From a bacterium (GTDB taxonomy: Bacteria > Fidelibacterota > UBA2242), in assembly GCA_018824205.1 (NCBI GenBank), contig JAHJGX010000163.1:1-42327 (forward strand): a DNA stretch of 42,327 nucleotides, read 5' to 3'. The translations under genes were made by a program, and so were the position numbers. Of this stretch, positions 7,275-15,491 are shown in pieces. Every line of letters begins with the position of its first letter. Position 1 is the stretch's first letter. The notes below the pieces were generated by a model. It ran no database searches, was not told the DNA's origin, and saw nothing but the letters and a program-made list of their open reading frames with translations.

Positions 7275-9146
7275 TTAATATTTCACTGTTATACCAATCG
7301 TAAAATTACGTCCAGGCATCGGATAGCCATACATAGTCTCATAACCTTCATCAAACACATTATTAATTTTTGCCGATAATGACAAATAATCATTTACATT
7401 CCAGTTTGCGTTAATATTGACCAGTGTATATGAATCCAACCGAACTGAGTTTATCTGATAGTCATAGGGATTTGAATCGCTGTAAAGATTATTGATCCAT
7501 TGTCCCTGTATTCCAAAGATCAGATCCTTTGTTGCTTTGACACGCATAGCGATATTGGCTTTTTCACCGGGGCTGCCATTGATTAACTGAGAATAAGACG
7601 ATGAACTGATGGACCAGTTTAAAGCTATTCTTGGGGGTAGCAGTAATTGACCGTCAATCTCAACGCCATTGATAGTAATTTCACCGGTGTTCTGATACAA
7701 AGGCCCGCCATTCACAAATCCTTTTTGAATGAAATTTTCAGCGTTTGTCCTGTATACGGTCAGCGTGGAAGTCAAACGGTTTGTGAATTGTTTTTCTACC
7801 GAAAACTCGTAATTAGTTGTCGTTTCCTGTTTTAACTCAGTTGTTGAAGGTCCTGGTCGCACTTCTGTTGTAGGAAATAGATATAATTCATTAATAGTAG
7901 GATTGCGGTATCCCTCGGAATATTGAGTTTTCACGATAAACTGTAAAGGTAAGACCGCCGTTAGACCAATCGCCGGAATAAAAAGATTCCCGGCTATGCT
8001 GTGATCGGTGTACCGAATACCCCCATCAACATTTATCCGGTATAATATTTTTTGATGAAAGGTTGTATAAATACTTTGTTCACTGACATCGTGTTCGAGC
8101 CAAGAACCATATAACAGCGCTTTACCACCGTAATTTTTCAGATCAATTCCGCCGCTAATTCGGGAATTGCTGTTTATTTGAAATGTCTCAGTCAAAAGAA
8201 TTCCTGTCGTATAATCATCGGATTTATATCCATCAAATATGTCATGATACCCGGAATTGTAATGTACTTTCAACTCCCCGATTATTCTTTCAAAGGAGTG
8301 TTTTAATGTAAGGTCACCTCCCCTTCGATCAATCTTGTATAATTGAGTATCTGACGGAGCGGTGACTTGACCGGGATCATTAATATCGGAATTTGATATG
8401 TAGCTGTTTAAAATTATTTTTAAATGATCGTTAATGGTACTATGCAATTCCAGATTACCGCTTGTTGAATAGTACGAGTCATTGGCATCAGTCCGAAAAC
8501 CGTCACTATTCCGGTATCCCAGGGATAGCGAATATCCGAAATTACCGTTACTATACGTGTTTCGAACAAATGATTGGCTTGTATTGTAATTGCCGTAAGT
8601 GATTGGCGCATACAGATGAAATCCGTTTTGGTGCTCATGTCGGGGAATAATATTGATAGCGCCGCCCATGGCATTGGAACCGTATAGAACCGAGGCCGGT
8701 CCACGGATCACCTCAATTTTTTCAACATCATGCATGAAATAGGCGTCTCCTAATGCGTGACCAAAGAGGCCCATAATATCCGGTCTGCCGTCAATTAATA
8801 CAGCCACCTGAGTATTTGGGTAACCACCAATTCCCCTGATTGATATCTGTCCTCCCGAGCCACTGGAAACACCGTAACCAAGATTGGTCCGCTGGGTGAC
8901 AAACAGACCCGGAACATTTTCTGAAACAAGATCCAGAAGTGGTTTGTAATTCTGTTCATCAATTACGGTGCTTGTAATAACTGATAACGCCACCGGTAAA
9001 TCTTTCTTGGGCATTTCGATCCGTGTTCCGGTCACAACAACCGGATCAAAGGGATATACTTTCAGAGTATCCCGAAAAACCGGCATAGATGCAAATACTG
9101 AATTGATTAATGAAACTGTTATGAATAGTAATAGACCATTTTTCAT
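7275..9146 (-). CDS. TonB-dependent outer-membrane receptor, probable nickel (or Ni-chelate) transporter
   Basis: A 623-residue receptor. It has a signal peptide (about 1-19, ending VFAS), a TonB-box-like segment DPVVVTGTR (34-42), a plug domain with VPGLFVTQR, ISIRGIGGYPNTQVAVLIDGRP and VEKIEVIRGPASVLYGSNAMGGAINI, then a beta-barrel ending in an aromatic strand (FTIGITVKY). Length is typical of BtuB/CirA-sized receptors. It lies 13 bases downstream of nikR and shares its operator-bearing promoter, so nickel-dependent repression is likely; NikR-regulated TonB receptors are known in other bacteria. The ligand is inferred from this context. AGGA eight bases before the ATG is the ribosome site. 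Confidence 0.9.
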   Translation of the reverse strand: MKNGLLLFITVSLINSVFASMPVFRDTLKVYPFDPVVVTGTRIEMPKKDLPVALSVITSTVIDEQNYKPLLDLVSENVPGLFVTQRTNLGYGVSSGSGGQISIRGIGGYPNTQVAVLIDGRPDIMGLFGHALGDAYFMHDVEKIEVIRGPASVLYGSNAMGGAINIIPRHEHQNGFHLYAPITYGNYNTSQSFVRNTYSNGNFGYSLSLGYRNSDGFRTDANDSYYSTSGNLELHSTINDHLKIILNSYISNSDINDPGQVTAPSDTQLYKIDRRGGDLTLKHSFERIIGELKVHYNSGYHDIFDGYKSDDYTTGILLTETFQINSNSRISGGIDLKNYGGKALLYGSWLEHDVSEQSIYTTFHQKILYRINVDGGIRYTDHSIAGNLFIPAIGLTAVLPLQFIVKTQYSEGYRNPTINELYLFPTTEVRPGPSTTELKQETTTNYEFSVEKQFTNRLTSTLTVYRTNAENFIQKGFVNGGPLYQNTGEITINGVEIDGQLLLPPRIALNWSISSSSYSQLINGSPGEKANIAMRVKATKDLIFGIQGQWINNLYSDSNPYDYQINSVRLDSYTLVNINANWNVNDYLSLSAKINNVFDEGYETMYGYPMPGRNFTIGITVKY

Positions 9147-9159
9147 TATAATTCCTTTC

Positions 9160-9582
9160 TTAAACTCCTGTAAGATTTTTACCGGTTGATGTAAAACTTA
9201 AATCGCCATGTTTAACGCCACGCGTTCCAATAATTCTGTCAGAAAGTCTTTTTACGTCGCTATAGCGTCCTTTCAAAATTATAACTTCAAGACAATTTTG
9301 ATGGTCTAAATGAATATGTGTGTTTGATAAAATATGTTCATGATAGTTATGCTGAAGATCGTTTAAATGGTTTGATAGGCTGGGCACGTGATGATCATAG
9401 ACAAGGGATAATACCCCAACAATCTCCTCGTTCTTGTCAAGATCACGTTTGACAAGATATTGGCGAATCAGATCGCGGAATGCTTCAGACCGGTTTTGAT
9501 ACCCTTTTTCGGTAATTTCCCTGTCAAACCGGTTTAAGAGCCCAGCCGGCAAAGAAATCCCAAATCGTTTTAATGCATCCAT
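9160..9582 (-). CDS. nikR: Nickel-responsive transcriptional regulator NikR
   Basis: A 140-residue NikR with an N-terminal ribbon-helix-helix domain (RFGISLPAGLLNRFD, GYQNRSEAFRDLIRQY) and a C-terminal ACT-like tetramerisation domain. All four high-affinity nickel ligands of Escherichia coli NikR are present with a two-residue offset: His78, His89, His91 and Cys97 (HIHLDHQNCLEVIILKG). Nickel binding is known to turn NikR into a DNA-binding repressor. It is first in the run nikR - TonB receptor - methyltransferase and carries a GGAGAAGG ribosome site. A perfect inverted repeat overlaps its promoter, so it probably represses itself and the receptor. Placement next to a NiFe hydrogenase operon fits nickel supply control. 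Confidence 0.97.
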   Translation of the reverse strand: MDALKRFGISLPAGLLNRFDREITEKGYQNRSEAFRDLIRQYLVKRDLDKNEEIVGVLSLVYDHHVPSLSNHLNDLQHNYHEHILSNTHIHLDHQNCLEVIILKGRYSDVKRLSDRIIGTRGVKHGDLSFTSTGKNLTGV

Positions 9583-9594
9583 TTTCCTTCTCCT

Positions 9595-9621
9595 GTAGCA
9601 CGTATAAAATATTCGTGCTAC
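9595..9621 (-). promoter_or_regulatory. Probable NikR operator (inverted repeat)
   Basis: GTAGCACG and CGTGCTAC form a perfect 8+8 inverted repeat with an 11-base AT-rich spacer, 13 bases before the nikR start codon. The outline GTAGCA-N15-TGCTAC closely resembles the Escherichia coli NikR site GTATGA-N16-TCATAC in half-site sequence and overall span (27 versus 28 bases). Location between the -10 box and the ribosome site is ideal for repression. Confidence 0.75.
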
Positions 9622-9649
9622 TATAATCTAAAAAAATATTCCGAATCAA
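9620..9649 (-). promoter_or_regulatory. Candidate sigma-70 promoter of nikR
   Basis: On the minus strand TTGATT (9649-9644) and TATAGT (9625-9620) are spaced by 18 bases, matching the -35 and -10 consensus at 4/6 and 5/6 positions. The -10 box overlaps the first bases of the NikR inverted repeat, so bound NikR would block RNA polymerase. The -35 lies at the very end of the sensor kinase gene. Assignment rests on sequence only. Confidence 0.5.
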
Positions 9650-10998
9650 CCAGATTTAATTAACGGAATTTCAACTGTAAAGGTACTCCCTTTTCCCAAT
9701 TCACTTTCCACAAATATTTTTCCGCCAATATGGTCGACTATCTGCTTAATAAGTGATAATCCTAGACCGGTCCCCAGTCTTTCCATTTCCCGGGCATTTT
9801 TACTGCGAAAGAATTCATCAAAGATTTTGGGCAAATCTTTTTCAGAAATTCCAATCCCTGTATCAGATACCGAAAATCCATAGATTAAGCGTTTATAGAA
9901 TGGTGTCACCGTTATTGAGGCATTTTCCGGGCTGTATCGAATGGCATTGTTAACGAGATTAGTGAGTACTTTTTCCAATGCCTGACCGTCGAAAAGTATA
10001 CTCATAGCAGGTGTTAGTTTCTTTACAGTAATGGTGATTGATTTTCTGTCCGCATAAACACGAAACTGTGATACAATTCGCTGGATCCAGCTATTAAAAT
10101 CAATATTTTCAATAATCCTTTCACTGACGCCATGCCGATATTGAGTTACGTCGATCATGTCTTTTACCATATCCAGTACCTGGTCAGTGCGAACAACAGC
10201 CCGGCTAATCAGATCAGCAACTTCAGCATCCATTTTTTTCGAATACAATTCTTCAATCACCGCCAGCATACTGCGCAATGTCGTTAATGGTGATTTTAGT
10301 TCATGGGCCGTAAACCTGAATATCTTATCACGCTCTTTTATTGTTTCTTCTAATTGTTCACTCTTTTCGTCAATGAGTTTTTTCAGGTGCCGATACCCGG
10401 AAATAAAGTCCTTAATTACATAAGTCGCGGTAAATATTAATATATAAAATGCACAAAGTGACGTAATAAGAACGGATAGCCGTATCGGCTCGGCCCGGAT
10501 TGTGTAATTCTGGACAATACCATTGTATTCAAGAACGCTCCAGATAGTTAATAATAATACCGCTATGACAGCGTTGACATAGGGCACATTGCCTAAAAAT
10601 AAGACCCCGGAGATAATAATATTTACGATATAAATAAAGAAGAACGGATTCCCGATGCCACCGATATAATGTACAAGAAACGATATAATGATCAGATCAA
10701 CAACGAGTTGAACTTCAGTGAACGCAAATTCCTGCCTGAAACTCTTAAACGGGTAGTAGCGAAACAGAAAAAAATAGACCAGGTTCAGCCCGACCAACAT
10801 TGATGAAATAATATAGAGTTGCGGGTATGCTATCTGGAAATGCAACATCCGCTGGCCAATCGGAATTGCTGAAAGCAAACCGAATATGGTCACCCAGCGA
10901 ATATTTATGATCCAGCCAATTCTTGTTCGCAGCGTATCTAACGTGTGAAACGGTAGAATTAAGATTGCCGGTTTATTATTTTTCCCGTTAGTAAACAT
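9646..10998 (-). CDS. RegB/PrrB-like membrane redox-sensing histidine kinase
   Basis: A 450-residue sensor kinase with about six N-terminal membrane helices (30-195), a short coiled linker (205-225), a HisKA domain with phospho-acceptor His232 (TAHELKSPLTTL) and an HATPase with N-box LVNNAIRYSP (348-357), G1 DTGIGI (379-384) and G2 GTGLGLSL (409-416). Residues 113-119 read GGIGNPF, the GGxxNPF heptapeptide by which RegB/PrrB kinases sense the quinone pool. The redox-active cysteine of RegB's cytoplasmic region has no counterpart; the only cysteine lies in the last membrane helix. The gene begins three bases after the stop of the maturation protease gene, so it is probably the last gene of the hydrogenase operon. 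Its partner may be the receiver at the operon's start. Confidence 0.88.
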   Translation of the reverse strand: MFTNGKNNKPAILILPFHTLDTLRTRIGWIINIRWVTIFGLLSAIPIGQRMLHFQIAYPQLYIISSMLVGLNLVYFFLFRYYPFKSFRQEFAFTEVQLVVDLIIISFLVHYIGGIGNPFFFIYIVNIIISGVLFLGNVPYVNAVIAVLLLTIWSVLEYNGIVQNYTIRAEPIRLSVLITSLCAFYILIFTATYVIKDFISGYRHLKKLIDEKSEQLEETIKERDKIFRFTAHELKSPLTTLRSMLAVIEELYSKKMDAEVADLISRAVVRTDQVLDMVKDMIDVTQYRHGVSERIIENIDFNSWIQRIVSQFRVYADRKSITITVKKLTPAMSILFDGQALEKVLTNLVNNAIRYSPENASITVTPFYKRLIYGFSVSDTGIGISEKDLPKIFDEFFRSKNAREMERLGTGLGLSLIKQIVDHIGGKIFVESELGKGSTFTVEIPLIKSG

Positions 10999-11001
10999 AG
11001 A

Positions 11002-11463
11002 TTAATTGAAAAATGATTCAATACCTTCTTTGACTGGAGTTGTCAGGAATTCGCCCATTCCCATATCACCGGGTTCAATACCAATATACATAAACTGCCC
11101 GATACCTTCGAGCCGAAGATAATTTTCTACAAGTTTAATCGAGTAGCTATGGGTACTAAATCCTTTTGTTTCGACTTGATTTGAGAGAATTTCCTCGATT
11201 GTTCCGGGAGATTGTTGCATTTTTACAGTATCAACAAAAATGACTATTTCCGGTTGCAGAGACACTATTTTTTCAAGATGGTTTTCCGGCGTAGTATTCG
11301 CAAAAACAAAATTTGCTCCACTCAGAAGTTTCCGCTTTTGAATTTCTTCCAATAAAACTAACCCGGATTGATCATCACGACGCATAGGATTGCCCAGCCC
11401 CACCATCACAATTTTCTTATTTATTATTGGACCTAGTTTCTTCTGAAATTCCTTAAAATTCAT
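11002..11463 (-). CDS. hycI: Hydrogenase maturation endopeptidase, HycI-like
   Basis: A 153-residue member of the HycI/HybD endopeptidase family, which removes the C-terminal extension of the [NiFe] large subunit after nickel insertion. Seen are the GLGNPMRRDDQSG motif with the metal-binding acidic residue, the TPENHLEKI block typical of HycI, a VDT turn and THSYSIKL with the conserved histidine. Length equals E. coli HycI (156). The ATG at 11463 gives an 11-base overlap with the ferredoxin gene upstream; an in-frame TTG three codons earlier is an alternative, and neither has a clear ribosome site. The large subunit in this operon has a 34-residue tail beyond DPCxxCTER, which is the expected substrate. 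Confidence 0.88.
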   Translation of the reverse strand: MNFKEFQKKLGPIINKKIVMVGLGNPMRRDDQSGLVLLEEIQKRKLLSGANFVFANTTPENHLEKIVSLQPEIVIFVDTVKMQQSPGTIEEILSNQVETKGFSTHSYSIKLVENYLRLEGIGQFMYIGIEPGDMGMGEFLTTPVKEGIESFFN

Positions 11464-12055
11464 CCGAGACAACAGTTTTATGCCGGCAAACCGGACAGAC
11501 CATTTTAATCAAATCTTCACGACGAATATGGTCCTTGATTGCAGATGGTTTTAGATCGGTGAATTGGCGTTGTGTTTCGATCAGCAGGTTTGGATGAGCA
11601 TAGGCTTTCGCGCCAAGACGTTCCTTTACGAATAAAAGGTGATCGTGGCAGGCAAAACCTTTTCCGCAAGCTTCACAAATTGCCAGGCTTTTCTCGACTA
11701 TTTCAAATACTTCCGGTGCTTTAAGATCCGGCGTAGATAAAACATAGTTGCTTGATAACTTGATACCTTCATTTGTGATACATTTTTCTTCACACTGTCC
11801 ACACTGTGAACATGAGGCATAATCAAGTACCAGTTTACGGTTACCGGTTTTAAGGTCATCGATAATATCAATGGCATTCGTCGGACATACTTGCGCACAT
11901 GTACCACAGCCAATACAGCCATCTTCATAAAACTTTGGATAACCGCGGTACTCCTCTGGAGCGACATAGGGTTTGAATGGAAATTTTATGGTATAAGCAG
12001 GAGAAAACAGTGATTTCAGCGCTTCGGTTACTTCGCGTAATTTTGGAAGAAACAT
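11453..12055 (-). CDS. 4Fe-4S dicluster subunit of group 4 hydrogenase (MbhN/HycF/NuoI-like)
   Basis: A 200-residue soluble iron-sulfur protein. Two classic 4Fe-4S motifs are seen: Cys47, 50, 53, 57 (CIGCGTCAQVCP) and Cys82, 85, 88, 92 (CSQCGQCEEKC). The C-terminal third adds CEACGKGFAC (127-136) and CPVC (187-190), which look like an extra zinc- or iron-binding site. The N-terminal hydrophilic arm resembles NuoI/MbhN, which wires electrons to the NuoB-like subunit. It follows the mrpG gene by two bases, separated from the other redox genes by the entire Mrp block, as in archaeal mbh operons where the NuoI-like gene comes last among core genes. Confidence 0.87.
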   Translation of the reverse strand: MFLPKLREVTEALKSLFSPAYTIKFPFKPYVAPEEYRGYPKFYEDGCIGCGTCAQVCPTNAIDIIDDLKTGNRKLVLDYASCSQCGQCEEKCITNEGIKLSSNYVLSTPDLKAPEVFEIVEKSLAICEACGKGFACHDHLLFVKERLGAKAYAHPNLLIETQRQFTDLKPSAIKDHIRREDLIKMVCPVCRHKTVVSDEF

Positions 12056-12057
12056 AA

Positions 12058-12396
12058 CTAATCCTTTAATTCGTTATCTTCTTGATATTGGTCTACTACT
12101 GATTCCTTTGCCAATGGAATTTTACTCCGATGGGCCGCCCGGGAAATGGCATGGGCTGAGACAGGTGATGTCAGAAAAATAAACACGATTCCAAGTATGA
12201 CTTTAAAACCAAAATTATTGAATCCCTGAATAATGAATACGCCAAACAAAATCCCGGCAGAGCCGAAAGTCACACACTTTGTGGCTGCCTGGAGACGATT
12301 ATATACATCGGGTAATCGGACCAGTCCAAGAACCCCGAAGAAATCAAACATAATGCCCAAAAGGATAAAAATCATTCCGATTAATTCTCTAGTCAT
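12058..12396 (-). CDS. mrpG: Mrp/Mnh antiporter subunit G (MbhC-like)
   Basis: A 112-residue membrane protein with three hydrophobic helices and the family signature GLVRLPDVYNRLQAATKCVTFGSAGILFG (split around residues 23-52). PDVYxRLxAATK is diagnostic of MnhG/MrpG. In Mrp antiporters it is a small accessory subunit of the ion-translocating complex; in archaeal Mbh the homologue is MbhC. The C-terminal tail is charged and cytoplasmic. A strong GGGAGG ribosome site precedes the ATG, and the gene overlaps mrpF by eight bases. Confidence 0.93.
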   Translation of the reverse strand: MTRELIGMIFILLGIMFDFFGVLGLVRLPDVYNRLQAATKCVTFGSAGILFGVFIIQGFNNFGFKVILGIVFIFLTSPVSAHAISRAAHRSKIPLAKESVVDQYQEDNELKD

Positions 12397-12727
12397 CTAA
12401 ATACCTCCCTTCCAGAACCTTGGCAAAAGCCAGCGAGGCAATAAAACTTAACAATGCCCAGATCAGTCCGATATCCATAAAAAATGACTGCTCATAAACC
12501 AAACCGAGTATAGCCAGCAAGCCAACAATTAATATACCCATAATATCGACTGCTACAATTCTGTCGGCGGCAGTTGGCCCAAACAATACACGATACAGAA
12601 CAAATACTACACAAAACAGAATTACATTTATCAGTTTATAGAGAATGAGTCCGTCATATATAAAGAAATTTCCATATAGGAACGCTGCGATAAATAACAG
12701 GCCCAGTAACCATCGTAATAGTTTCAT
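12389..12727 (-). CDS. mrpF: Mrp/Mnh antiporter subunit F (MbhB-like)
   Basis: A 112-residue membrane protein with three helices. The central VLFGPTAADRIVAVDIMG block (about 47-64) is the MrpF/MnhF signature (GPxxADRixAlDxxG). The N-terminal part carries an additional hydrophobic segment typical of the longer forms. It overlaps mrpE by four bases (ATGA) and mrpG by eight, so translation is coupled. GGAGGT precedes the ATG. It is part of the small-subunit module of the Mrp arm, equivalent to MbhB. Confidence 0.92.
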   Translation of the reverse strand: MKLLRWLLGLLFIAAFLYGNFFIYDGLILYKLINVILFCVVFVLYRVLFGPTAADRIVAVDIMGILIVGLLAILGLVYEQSFFMDIGLIWALLSFIASLAFAKVLEGRYLDD

Positions 12728-13230
12728 TCGAAGACCTCCGTAAGTAGTGTTTCAAATTTTCCACCAATGGTCTTTGTATTTTTATCAACATCAGTCGAAA
12801 GGACGTCAATCCAGTGAACATAAATCTCTTTCGTTTCCAGGTTTACATCCACCGTCAGTGTTCCGGGAGTCAATGTAATTGAATTTGTTAAAACAGTAAT
12901 CGCCGAATCTTTTGTCAGATTGGTTTTAATTTTTACGATTCCCGGCTTAATTGGCAAACTGGGATGAATGACGATAAAAGCAACATGCAGATTGGCCTTG
13001 GCCATTTCCCAGAGGAACTTGAACAGGTAGTGAATCAACGATAAAATCCGTTTAAAAATATGTCCACTTTTTTCCGATGTGATCAGGAATTTACCGGCAA
13101 CAATGCTGACCAGAACCGCTACCAGTAAACCGGCAATGACTTCCTGGATATCCGTTATACTGGTTAATGCAATCCAGACTAAAAAAGAAAAGATAAAAAC
13201 ATATATTCTACTGCGTTGTTGTATTTTCAT
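12724..13230 (-). CDS. mrpE: Mrp/Mnh antiporter subunit E (MbhA-like)
   Basis: A 168-residue protein with two closely spaced N-terminal membrane helices (about 10-50), a third segment near 65-90 (IHYLFKFLWEMAKANLHVAFIVIHP), then a cytoplasmic domain. Family blocks are HPSLPIKPGIVKIKTNLTKDSAITVLTNSITLTPGT (split) and VHWID, both diagnostic of MrpE/MnhE. It lies one base after mrpD and overlaps mrpF by four bases. AGGAAGG precedes the ATG. In the complex it packs with MrpF and MrpG at the end of the antiporter arm. Confidence 0.92.
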   Translation of the reverse strand: MKIQQRSRIYVFIFSFLVWIALTSITDIQEVIAGLLVAVLVSIVAGKFLITSEKSGHIFKRILSLIHYLFKFLWEMAKANLHVAFIVIHPSLPIKPGIVKIKTNLTKDSAITVLTNSITLTPGTLTVDVNLETKEIYVHWIDVLSTDVDKNTKTIGGKFETLLTEVFE

Positions 13231-13231
13231 G

Positions 13232-14707
13232 CTACCTTCCTATCACCGCTTGAATGTACCCGGTTTTACTTATAATGACCGACACAACCGGATCCAGTGT
13301 GATTTCTCTAATGCCGGGAATAATCAGAATACTGACAACAACACATAAAACCGCGAGAATGATCATCGCTGATTTCATCCCCAGACTGACTGGTTTTTTT
13401 ATTTCATTGATAACCGTTTCGCCATGGAATCCATAGCGCTGGACTTTCATAAAATAAGCCAGTGTCAGCAGACTGCCAATTACAGCGATAATTGCATATA
13501 TAATATGTTGTGATTGTACCGCTGCGATGATAATAATCAGTTTACTGAAAAAACCGTTAAACGGTGGCAAACCCGCTACCGACAGACTGGCGATCATCGA
13601 CGTGCTTGTTGTTACCGGCAATGCGCCTCTCAAATTACCCATCTTTCGGAGATCGCGGGTGCCAAGCGCCATTTCCACCGAACCGGCATTATAAAATAGA
13701 AGCGACTTGAATATCGCATGGTTCAGAATGTGAAATACGGCGCCCAGAATTGCTAATTTAGTACCAATACCCAGACCTAATAATATAAAACCGATCTGGC
13801 TGATACTACTGTAGGCCAGCAGCCGCTTTAAATCCCACTGCCCTAATGCCAGATAGGATGCAACAATGATCGAGATTGATCCGAGTACCATGAAAATCAT
13901 CAAAAATACCGGTGGCGCTCCAAATATATTAAAGAATATTCGGATGATGGCATAAATCCCCAGCGCTTTAATCAGCACACCGGAAAGCATTGATGATATT
14001 GGAGCAGGCGCTGACGAATGGGCGTCCGGCAACCAGGCGTGGAACGGCATGACAGCAGACTTCAGACCAAATCCAACCAAAAATACAGCGGCTACCCAGT
14101 ATGTCACCTGTGGATCTTTTGTCTGCAACTCGGCAGCGATATGGGCCATTGTCAGGGTCGACGTACTGGCGTAAAGAATTCCGATACCCAGCAGAATCAA
14201 GGTAGATGAGATCGATCCCATCACGGCATATTTGAAGGCTGCCTCATATTCTTCGGCTTTCGCGCCAAAGGCGACCAATGCATAGGCCGCAAACAGTGCG
14301 ATTTCCATAAATACAAATAAATTGAAAATATCGCCGGTTGCAATTACCCCGTTCATACCCGTGATTAGCAGCATAAACAGAGCGTAATACTTCCAGGGGC
14401 TCGAATACTGACGGATATAACTGATAGAAAACATAAGTGAGGTTAACGCGATCAGGTTTACGATCACCAGCATAAAACCCGAAAGCGCATCCTGGACCAG
14501 ACAAATCGTCAGCGGAATTTTCCATCCGCTCATCTCATAGACGAAGGTGTCATATCCGGTCGTAAAAAAACTGAACAGTGCTAATGTCAGCAGCGACATT
14601 TCTGCCAATACTGACAACACGATGGCCCAATTATCCTTTTCACCGGAAATCAGGGTGATCAGAAATGCGGCCAGTAACGGAATTATAATTAAAAATGGGA
14701 GGATCAT
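13232..14707 (-). CDS. mrpD: Mrp/Mnh antiporter subunit D, proton/sodium channel subunit (MbhH-like)
   Basis: A 491-residue, roughly 14-helix protein of the NuoM/N/MrpD family. The residues needed for ion translocation are present: Glu135 in TM5 (FVFMEIALFAAY), Lys216 in TM7 (LKSAVMPFHAWLPDAH) and Lys247 in TM8 (GVLIKALGIY). It overlaps mrpC by four bases (ATGA). The homologue in Pyrococcus Mbh is MbhH, which translocates protons in exchange for sodium ions through the Mrp module. Because the other large antiporter-like subunit in this operon lacks the TM5 glutamate, this is the best candidate for the active ion channel. Confidence 0.95.
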   Translation of the reverse strand: MILPFLIIIPLLAAFLITLISGEKDNWAIVLSVLAEMSLLTLALFSFFTTGYDTFVYEMSGWKIPLTICLVQDALSGFMLVIVNLIALTSLMFSISYIRQYSSPWKYYALFMLLITGMNGVIATGDIFNLFVFMEIALFAAYALVAFGAKAEEYEAAFKYAVMGSISSTLILLGIGILYASTSTLTMAHIAAELQTKDPQVTYWVAAVFLVGFGLKSAVMPFHAWLPDAHSSAPAPISSMLSGVLIKALGIYAIIRIFFNIFGAPPVFLMIFMVLGSISIIVASYLALGQWDLKRLLAYSSISQIGFILLGLGIGTKLAILGAVFHILNHAIFKSLLFYNAGSVEMALGTRDLRKMGNLRGALPVTTSTSMIASLSVAGLPPFNGFFSKLIIIIAAVQSQHIIYAIIAVIGSLLTLAYFMKVQRYGFHGETVINEIKKPVSLGMKSAMIILAVLCVVVSILIIPGIREITLDPVVSVIISKTGYIQAVIGR

Positions 14708-15042
14708 CCTGACAACCTCCTAATTTTAGTGATATCGAATGTCTTATACTTCTGAAATAATCTGATTGACAGCGCAACCAACATTGCCGTGATTCCCAAT
14801 TCGATTACGATCGATGTTAGAATCAACGCCTGTGGCAGCGGATCAACCATATTGGAATTAATGCCATCTTTTACCAAAATGGCAAAACTACCCCCCTCTT
14901 TATATGCGAATAAAATTATCATCAGATTTACCGCATAGCCCATAATGCCAAGAGACAGGATAATTTTGATCAGGTCCCGTTTTGTCAACGCCCCATAAAT
15001 TCCAACCAAAAACAGGGTGAAACAGAGTATATATACAATCAT
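14704..15042 (-). CDS. mrpC: Mrp/Mnh antiporter subunit C (NuoK-like, MbhG)
   Basis: A 112-residue, three-helix protein of the NuoK/MnhC family. Signature blocks are GIYGALTKRDLIKIILSLGIMGYAVNLMII (split) and DPLPQALILTSIVIELGITAML, the DPLPQALVLTxIVIxxA motif that marks MrpC. The glutamate in IVIELG is the intramembrane carboxylate of the family. It overlaps both neighbours (mrpB and mrpD) by four bases, so expression is stoichiometrically coupled. Confidence 0.95.
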   Translation of the reverse strand: MIVYILCFTLFLVGIYGALTKRDLIKIILSLGIMGYAVNLMIILFAYKEGGSFAILVKDGINSNMVDPLPQALILTSIVIELGITAMLVALSIRLFQKYKTFDITKIRRLSG

Positions 15043-15491
15043 TCTTCTTTTCCCCCTTTATCTAAATGAAATACCGATAAGGTCCACACAACTACAAACA
15101 GTCCCATACTGACTTTTACGCTGATAATAATGTTCAGGACGGGAATTGTCCCGGCACTTAACAGATTAAACAGTTTACCATGGCTAATGAAGTTTGCCAG
15201 AAAACCGCCGCCAATCGCCATTCCTAGAATCCCGACCGCTAGAAAGAGCGCAGCACTGGATGATTCTAAATCATGTAAAAATCCAATGTTAACCCAGCGT
15301 TTGATAAAATTCCGGCCATACGCCAGCATTACATTCAGAAATGCCAAAGCAATGATAACTCCGCCGGCGAATCCACCGCCCGGGCTTAAATGCCCATGCA
15401 GTATGATATAAATTCCATAGAGCAGGATTAACCAAACACTGATTCTCGTGACTGTTTTGACAATCAGTGTCATTCCTTCAGTTTGCTTCAT
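15039..15491 (-). CDS. mrpB: Mrp/Mnh antiporter subunit B (MbhF-like)
   Basis: A 150-residue, four-helix protein of the MnhB family, recognised by GHLSPGGGFAGGVIIALAFL, the GHxxPGGGFxGG motif of MrpB. I chose the ATG at 15491 because a perfect AGGAGG lies five bases upstream; an in-frame ATG seven codons earlier would extend the overlap with the preceding gene and lacks such a site. The overlap with the MbhD/E-like gene is 14 bases. The subunit is non-catalytic but required for assembly of Mrp complexes. Confidence 0.93.
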   Translation of the reverse strand: MKQTEGMTLIVKTVTRISVWLILLYGIYIILHGHLSPGGGFAGGVIIALAFLNVMLAYGRNFIKRWVNIGFLHDLESSSAALFLAVGILGMAIGGGFLANFISHGKLFNLLSAGTIPVLNIIISVKVSMGLFVVVWTLSVFHLDKGGKEE

